DNA of 64,000 nt, from assembly GCF_017591425.1 (NCBI RefSeq), contig NW_024467120.1, forward strand, positions 7,006,001 to 7,070,000, in the 5' to 3' direction. The notes under the pieces were generated by a model. The model saw only the letters and a program-made list of their open reading frames with translations. It was not told where the DNA came from and ran no database searches. The stretch comes from Ochotona curzoniae (lineage: Eukaryota; Chordata; Mammalia; Lagomorpha; Ochotonidae). The translations under genes were made by a program, and so were the position numbers. This document shows, piece by piece, positions 57,790 through 64,000 of this stretch (the stretch's first letter is position 1; every line of letters starts with the position of its first letter).

Positions 57790-60165
57790 CTGGCCTAAAA
57801 CCCACTGGCACATGTGAGAACTGGGTCTGGGAGTAGGTCAAGTGGAAGAACTTGGGAAACTCCCCTGGTGGGTCATAGCTTCTGCTGGTGAACACATGGT
57901 CCAGTCCTGGAGGTCGGACAAGCTGGGCAAAGCAGCTCCAATGGCTGGCTGATGTGTGTGTTGGTAATGGAACATGGCGGACCGGGCAGGACTGAGCAAA
58001 CCTTAGCTCACAAGCAAAAATAGAAATCAGGATGGAGCACAGGTCATGCCGAGCTAGGCTCTTGTACCTACTGGTGTGCGTGAGCCAGGGACGCTAAGCC
58101 ACAGCATCTAAGGCCAGGGCCAGGACAGGTGAGGGGCTGTGCCAAGCTAAGTCAGAGCAACCACCAGCATGTGCATGATCTATGGCTGGGAACAGGCCCG
58201 GTTGGGGAGCTAAGGGGACATCCCAGCTGGGTTGAGGTTCCCAACAAGGAGCACGTGGACTGGAATAGGGGCTGCGTTCTGAACGGGGAATGGTTGTAGT
58301 CTCCCTTAGCACAAGTGTGGACTGGGACTGGACACACCAAACCGGGCCAGACTCCAACACCCTCTGGTGTCCTGGAGGACCAGGGTAGATGTGGGATGGA
58401 CTAGGCTAGGTCTCAGCCCCAACTGAGCCATGTGTGAGCTGTATGTGGATAATGACAAGCCATGACTAGGCTGAAACATCCAACACTAAGAACCAGATTG
58501 GGATGAAGGCCAGTCAGGAAAGGCCACTGTTCCTACTAAGACAGGAGGTGAATTGAGTAGGGCTGGCTCATGGACCCACTGGTTTGCATGAAATCTGGCA
58601 TTGGGAGAGGTTCTGATGGAGGATCCTGGGCAACTTCTCTGGCAGGACACAGTTCCTGCAGGTAAGCACAAGAGGCATGATAGGAAACAACACAGAACAG
58701 GCCATGGAAAGTATACCACTGGCACACATTTGGCATGGGTTGGGACAGACCAGGCTGAATCAGTTCACGTCATCCACTGGTGAATTTGAGCACCAGAACA
58801 GAGTGTGGGTTGAGCCAGGTTTGGTCATGACAAAAACCAGTGCACATTACAGAATGCCAAGGTGAGGTTGCCTGTACCAGATGTGGCCGTAGCGCCCAAC
58901 AAGCACATGAGAACCAGGGAAGGAAGGGGCAGAACCGGCAGGGGGAATGTGCAGGGGGGATCCCCTGTTGGACAGCTGTTCCCACTGGAGAGTGTGAGCT
59001 GGGATGGGGGCAGACCAGACTAAGCAAGGCTACGACACCTGTGGGCCTCATGTGGACTAGATCAGGGAATAGCCATGCTGGAATGATTGTTCCTCCTGGT
59101 GCAAGCATAAATTAGAGTGGGTGAGGGTTGATTGGGCTTAGCCGCAGCATCAGCTGACAGAAGCTGGCACTAGGAGCTAATTCTGTCAAGTTAAGCTGCA
59201 GAACCACCTGGAGAGTGCATGATCCGAGAATGGGAGTGGCCTAGAAGGGAAATAGTGAGCTCCTCCCTCTTGGGTTACTACTCCTACTGGAGGGCACAAA
59301 AATCAGGACAGGGGCAGGGGTGGCTAGACAGATGGCACCCAACAGCATCTGCGTGGGCTGGATAGCGGAGCTGGTTAGGTTAAACTAGGCTTCAATGCCC
59401 ATTGATATGTATGAGAGCTGAATGGGATGTGGGACAGACTGAACTAATCTGATGCACATACTGGCAAACCAGGGCAGGGGGCGAGCCTGGTGGGGGTTAT
59501 TGTGGGTGGCTCTGACTAGGCTGCAGCTCTCACTGGCTTATGTGAGGGCCAAGTGTGTGCTGGGCAGAATCAGGCTGGACTGCAACACCCATTGGTTCCA
59601 GTGGAAGTCAGGACTGGAAACAGAACCTTCCCAGCAATAGCAGCCACCAGCTGATTGGGGCGATGGACTGTGCTGGGCTCTGTACTTGCAAGCACACACA
59701 AGAACCTGGTCTGGGATCACCTCAGACAAAGTTTCTTTAGGGATCTCCCCAATCGAACTGCCGAACTCAGATCCCTAACCATGAAGAGACAGAGGAGAGA
59801 ACAAATCAACTACCCCAGCCATATGTTGGCAGTGAGAAACAGAGCAAACGGAGACTCTAAGATGGACTATGTCAATCAGTGGATTCTTCAACGACCTCAT
59901 CGTGCTTGGAGTAGTGAGACTGTCAGCAATTCATAAGTGTTGAACTGTCAAAACCACTTGAGTAAGACCCTCGGAGCATGCCCCACATCAGGGACCTGGG
60001 ATGGGTGGGAGACTGGGTGGGGCTTCTCCCGTTACCTCCCCCTTCACCCAGATATAGGAAAAGAATGTGGAAATGATAGTCTTACCCACTTTCCTGTAGC
60101 CCTTGAAACTTTATGCCCTAATTAACTATGTAAAGATTGTCAAGTTAAAAAAAAGAAATAGGGGG
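57790..60165 (+). mobile_element. GC-rich composite repeat, sense copy (unclassified)
   Basis: Degenerate GC-rich units (about 57790-59735), each a variant of CACTGGTGTGCATGAGAACC then GGGCAGGACTGGGCTNAGC, recur about every 60-75 bases. Longer marks such as GAACTTGGGAAACTCCCCTG recur at about 57850, 58620, 58945 and 59240. A unique module (59740-60145) follows, then an A-rich tail (AAAAAAAAGAAATAGGGGGA). Module and units match the antisense copy in E2F3 intron 1. The 5' boundary is uncertain. There is no LTR and no intact gene. Which class of element it belongs to is open. Confidence 0.6.
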
Positions 60166-60531
60166 AAAAAGTGCCCTGGTGCCTTTTATTTATGAAACCT
60201 TTCCTTATCCTTAAAGGCTGCCAATCACTAACCCAGTTCCCATCCCGATAATCACACCTTTTCCAAAATGCAATTCAAATGGAAACATACAGGAAGCAAC
60301 CATTTGAATCTGACTTCTTTCATGTGATATAATATGTTTTAGATTCAGCCCCTCTGCTGGGTGTGTTAGTTCATTTATTTTTTGTGCTGAGTATTTTTCC
60401 TGTTTGTATGTATTAAAGTTAATAAATTTAGTGGTCATTTTGGCAGCACGTATACTGAAATTGAAATAACAAAGTTCATCTGTTTACTAATTAAGCAACA
60501 TTGCCAACCTCTTTTGTTCTGGTATATATTT
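60166..60531. other. Intergenic AT-rich sequence
   Basis: No repeat or gene recognised. Confidence 0.4.
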
Positions 60532-60841
60532 TTGTTTATTGATTTTTACTGGAAAGGTGGATTTACAGAGAGAAGGAGAGACAGAAAGATCTTCCATCCA
60601 CTAGTTCACTCACCAGATGGCTGCAATAGGCAGAACTGAGCCAATCCAAAGCACAGAGCCAGAAGCTTCTTCTGCATCTCCCACATGGATGCAGGGTTCC
60701 AAGGCTTTGGGCTGTCTTTGCCTGCTTTCCTAGGCCATGAGCTGGATGGGAAGTGGAGCAGCCAGGACACAAAGCAGCGCCCATATTGGATCCTAGCATT
60801 TGAATGGGGAGGATTAGTCAGTTGAACCAAATCACTGGGCC
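60532..60841 (-). mobile_element. C-SINE, antisense (first of three in tandem)
   Basis: TTTATTGATTTTTACTGGAA to AACCAAATCACTGGGCC. Confidence 0.9.
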
Positions 60842-60849
60842 GTGTTCTG

Positions 60850-61142
60850 ATTTTTAAAAGATTTATTTTCCAGTTTTATTTGAAAGGCAGTTACACAGAG
60901 AGAAGGAATGATAGATCTTCTATCTGCTTGTTCACTCCCCAGATAGCTGCAGTGGCTGGAGCCTGGAGACAGGCAGGAGACACGAGTTTCTTCCTGGTCT
61001 CTCATATGGGTGCCGTGCCCCAAGGACTTGGGCCATCTTCCACTGCTTTCCCAGGCCATAAGTAGAGAGCTGGATCAGAATTGGAGCAGGTGGGACAAGA
61101 ACCGACAGCCAAATGGGATGTTGGCGCCACTGAAGGAGGCCT
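60850..61142 (-). mobile_element. C-type SINE, antisense (second of three)
   Basis: TTTTTAAAAGATTTATTTTC to GGGATGTTGGCGCCACTGAA. The head is truncated. Confidence 0.85.
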
Positions 61143-61379
61143 AGTTTTAAGGCCACAATATCCAGAGCTGGGCCAATCTAAAGCTAAGAGCCAGGAGCTT
61201 CTTCCAGGTCTCATGTGGTTGAAGGGGCACAAGTACTTGGGCCATTTTGAGCTGCTTTCGCAGAAATTGTTTCAGGGAGCTGGATCAGAAGTGGAGCAGG
61301 TAAGACTTGAACCAGTGCCCGCATGGGATGCTAGTGGCATCGCCAGAGTCTTAGCCTTGTGTGCAATGGTGCAGGCCCC
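61143..61379 (-). mobile_element. C-type SINE, antisense, tail missing (third of three)
   Basis: AAGGCCACAATATCCAGAGC to GTGCAATGGTGCAGGCCCC. It may be the old host copy split or overwritten by its neighbour. Confidence 0.8.
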
Positions 61380-61475
61380 TGCCATTCATTCACTTTATGA
61401 TTATTTTAAGCAGTCATGTTGAAGCGTGCTTTAATTTTTAAGCTTTTATTTTACTCAGAATTTTAAAATGTACTT

Positions 61476-61785
61476 TTTAAAAAAGAATTTCTTTTAATTT
61501 TATTGGAAAGTCAGATTTACAGACAGAAGGAGAGACAGAGGGAAGACCTTCTGTCTGCTGCTTCACTCTCCAAGTGGCGGCAATGGCTGGAGCTGAGCTG
61601 ATCTGAAACCAGGAGCCAGAAGCTTCTTTTGAGTCTCCCATGTGGATGCAGGGTCCCAAAGCCTTTTCCAAGACACAAGCACAGATCTGGATGGAAAGTG
61701 GAATAGCCAGAATATGAAGTGGTGCTTGTATGGGATTCCAGTGTGAGCAAGGCAAGGATTTAGCCACTAGGCTACTGCCCCAGCC
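61476..61785 (-). mobile_element. C-SINE, antisense
   Basis: TTAAAAAAGAATTTCTTTTA to GGCTACTGCCCCAGCCC, with part of the centre lost. Confidence 0.9.
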
Positions 61786-61907
61786 CAAAATGTACTTTTC
61801 TAAGATAGTAATTGAAATATTTATTTATTTTGCATTAATAAAAATCTAAAGGCATGTCTTTTCTTCCACAAAGGGCTTTTACACTTTTCATGTTTTTCTG
61901 AGAAGTG

Positions 61908-62241
61908 GTTTTTTTTTTTTAATTATTTATTTTTATTGGAAGGACAGATATACGGAGAGGAGGAGAAAGAGAGAGGAAGATTTTCCGTCTAATGATTCAC
62001 TCCCCGCGTGGCCACAACGGCCAGAGCTGGGCCAATCCGAAGCCAGGACCCCGGAGGCTCTTCCGGGTCCTCCATGTGGGTGCAGGGTCCCAAGGCTTTG
62101 GGCTGTCCTCAGCTGTTTTCCCAGGCCACAAGTAGAGAGCTGGATGGGAAGCAGGGCTGCCAGAATTAGAACCGGTGTCCCTATGGGATCTTGGCGGCGT
62201 GTTCAAAGTGAAGACTTTAGCCACAGGGCTTGTGCACTGGG
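61908..62241 (-). mobile_element. C-SINE, antisense, full length
   Basis: A T11 run to AGCCACAGGGCTTGTGCACT. Confidence 0.9.
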
Positions 62242-64000
62242 ACCAAGAGAAGTGTTTTCTTCAAAGTTCTTTTTCAAATTATGTGTAAGAAACTTTCACT
62301 GTGTTTTCACATCTTTCCTTGATAATCTGTTCTTTAAAGAATTGGACTTCCCTTCATGTTGTTATTTGGTATTTTTGGTTTAATGTTTTGGTATTTCTTT
62401 TTTTTATCACAGCTGACTAATGTGGAGAATACTTTGCATATATTAGAAATAAAGATCCTCTAGCTCATGTATTCCAAATATCAATTAATTCTGTATTTGA
62501 ACATGTCAGGACCCATTATGGCATGTTTCATCCATTTGATCTCTCATTATTGACACTATAGAATTAAAGTCTTCCTCATCATTTTGGCTGCATTAATTGC
62601 CTGTATTTCTAACTCACACACACTCACCACGTCTCCGGCACTTACTACCCATTGTCCTGTATCTTACTTGTGCATCACATCCATGAGAGGAAGTTCCATC
62701 TTCCTCTCATCAGCCTGCTCTCCTGGCCGCATCCTGGCTGCCCCGTTGGACTCCTCCTCCTCTCAGCACACATCCACCTCTCCCTCCTGTCCGTTTCTGA
62801 CTCCTGCCTTGCAGCACCTTCCAACCTCAGTGCCGACTTTCCTCCTGGTTGGGTCCATCCCATTCTTGCTTCTTTCATTTCCAGCCTCTTCCCACCGGTG
62901 CCATTTCCTTCATCTGCTGGGCTTCTACTCTCTTCACTAGTAATATCACCCAGCAGAAATACTCTTGATGGACAGTAAGAAACAACTTTGTACCAATTCC
63001 AAAAAAGGAGACGAATATGAAGATTCATGTTTGTCCCTTTGGAGAATCAAGAATGTAGCCTGACCTTTTAAGTCTCAGAATCAAGATTTCTCTTCATTTT
63101 CATTTCTGTTTCTATCTGACTATTTCATTCTTCTTCCATCTTTTCTCACTTGAACTGCTTTTGCTTCTTCTAAACTCACACTCATTTGCTACAGTCGCTT
63201 CCTTAAGCAACATACGGGATATTGGATATTGACACTGCAGTCTTTTAGTCACAAATTCTAACCCACCAAGAGAGAGCTCTCATTGGCTCAATTTACTGAG
63301 GAATGAACTCTAGCCTGATCAACTTTGGTCAAAAGGGCATGATCACGTTTTGCAAAATGGCATGTGGACACTGACCACTCCTACCCTGGGCTCACCCATA
63401 AATCTGTTACTGAGCTGATAAGATATGCTGAAGGCGCTGGCCAGGGTTGCATGGAATCAGGAAATCCATTCCAATGAACAAAGAACCATCAGGCGCTGAT
63501 GGACTGCTCCCAGTCTCCACCAGCAGAGGTTGATATAGCCCATTCTCCCCTCAACCACGTAGAATTAGAATAGGTTGTTTTGGGAAAGGCAAAACAATGG
63601 CTATTAGAAACAGTTGTTAAAGGGTAGGTAAGAAAGCTGTGCAATTTCTGGTCATCAATGAGAATGTATTTATTGTAAGTTTAATATGTGTCGAACCAAG
63701 GAAACAGTGTGTTTTCATTGCCTAATCTGAAGCTTTTAAAAGATTCACAGAATATGAAGTCTGAGCAGCGCATGGGTGTCTGGATCCCCCAGTCACTTGG
63801 CTGTGGCTGGAGGTACCTGTGCCAGCCCAGGCTTTCTGCTGGGGATCCCATCTCCCCATCCACCACTGCTAACAGTGGGGAAGGGCCTGGGCTTGTCTAA
63901 GCCCAAGGTCTGAGAATTTCCCATCCACAGTGACCATGCCGGGAATGGATCTCAGACAGCTCTGGGCATTTTCAGGATCATGGCTCTGGCTACTGATGCC
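62242..64000. other. Intergenic sequence to the window end
   Basis: A C/T-rich stretch (62680-62935) and ordinary unique DNA. No CpG island, exon or confident repeat is seen, so the CDKAL1 promoter expected downstream by synteny is not reached. Confidence 0.45.

Noticed and set aside
62584..62978. First exon of CDKAL1 or another downstream gene
   Set aside because: The stretch is C/T-rich but not CpG-rich, and its open frames show no CDKAL1-like sequence.

Overview
This is mammalian genomic DNA from a lagomorph, most likely a pika (Ochotona). The host call rests on dozens of tRNA-derived C-type SINEs. The youngest begin GGGCCCGGCGCGGTGGCG, carry Pol III box A and box B, and end in CCAATAAAAATAAATCTTT plus poly(A). 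The species call is inference. The only protein-coding gene I can support is E2F3, on the + strand, entered inside intron 1 and followed to its poly(A) site.

Layout. Bases 1-13236 are intron 1: old SINEs, MIR/L2 traces, and an antisense GC-rich composite repeat at about 6390-9060. Bases 13237-22523 hold coding exons 2-7 (1005 nt, 334 codons plus stop), with every splice phase consistent. Intron 4 (15850-19746) is a minor-spliceosome AT-AC intron. Bases 22524 to about 25976 are a long 3' UTR with microRNA-type seed matches, two Pumilio elements and three AATAAA signals. Bases 25977-64000 are intergenic. By human synteny CDKAL1 should lie further downstream, but no exon or CpG-island promoter of it is visible here.

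The intergenic part is a stack of retroelements. A decayed L1M-type LINE (about 33340-41230) was split by SINEs and by a younger lagomorph L1 (34709-37573). That L1 keeps its 5' end, an ORF1 pseudogene and an ORF2 start, but has an inverted internal piece. A short C-SINE sits exactly at its 5' junction, leaving three copies of one target-site sequence. A sense copy of the GC-rich composite repeat lies at about 57790-60165.

The E2F3 exons join into the DNA-binding, dimerisation, marked-box and pocket-protein-binding parts of one transcription factor. First exons 1a and 1b lie upstream of the window. Repeat boundaries were set by eye and are good to roughly 5-20 bases. Percent identities were not computed.
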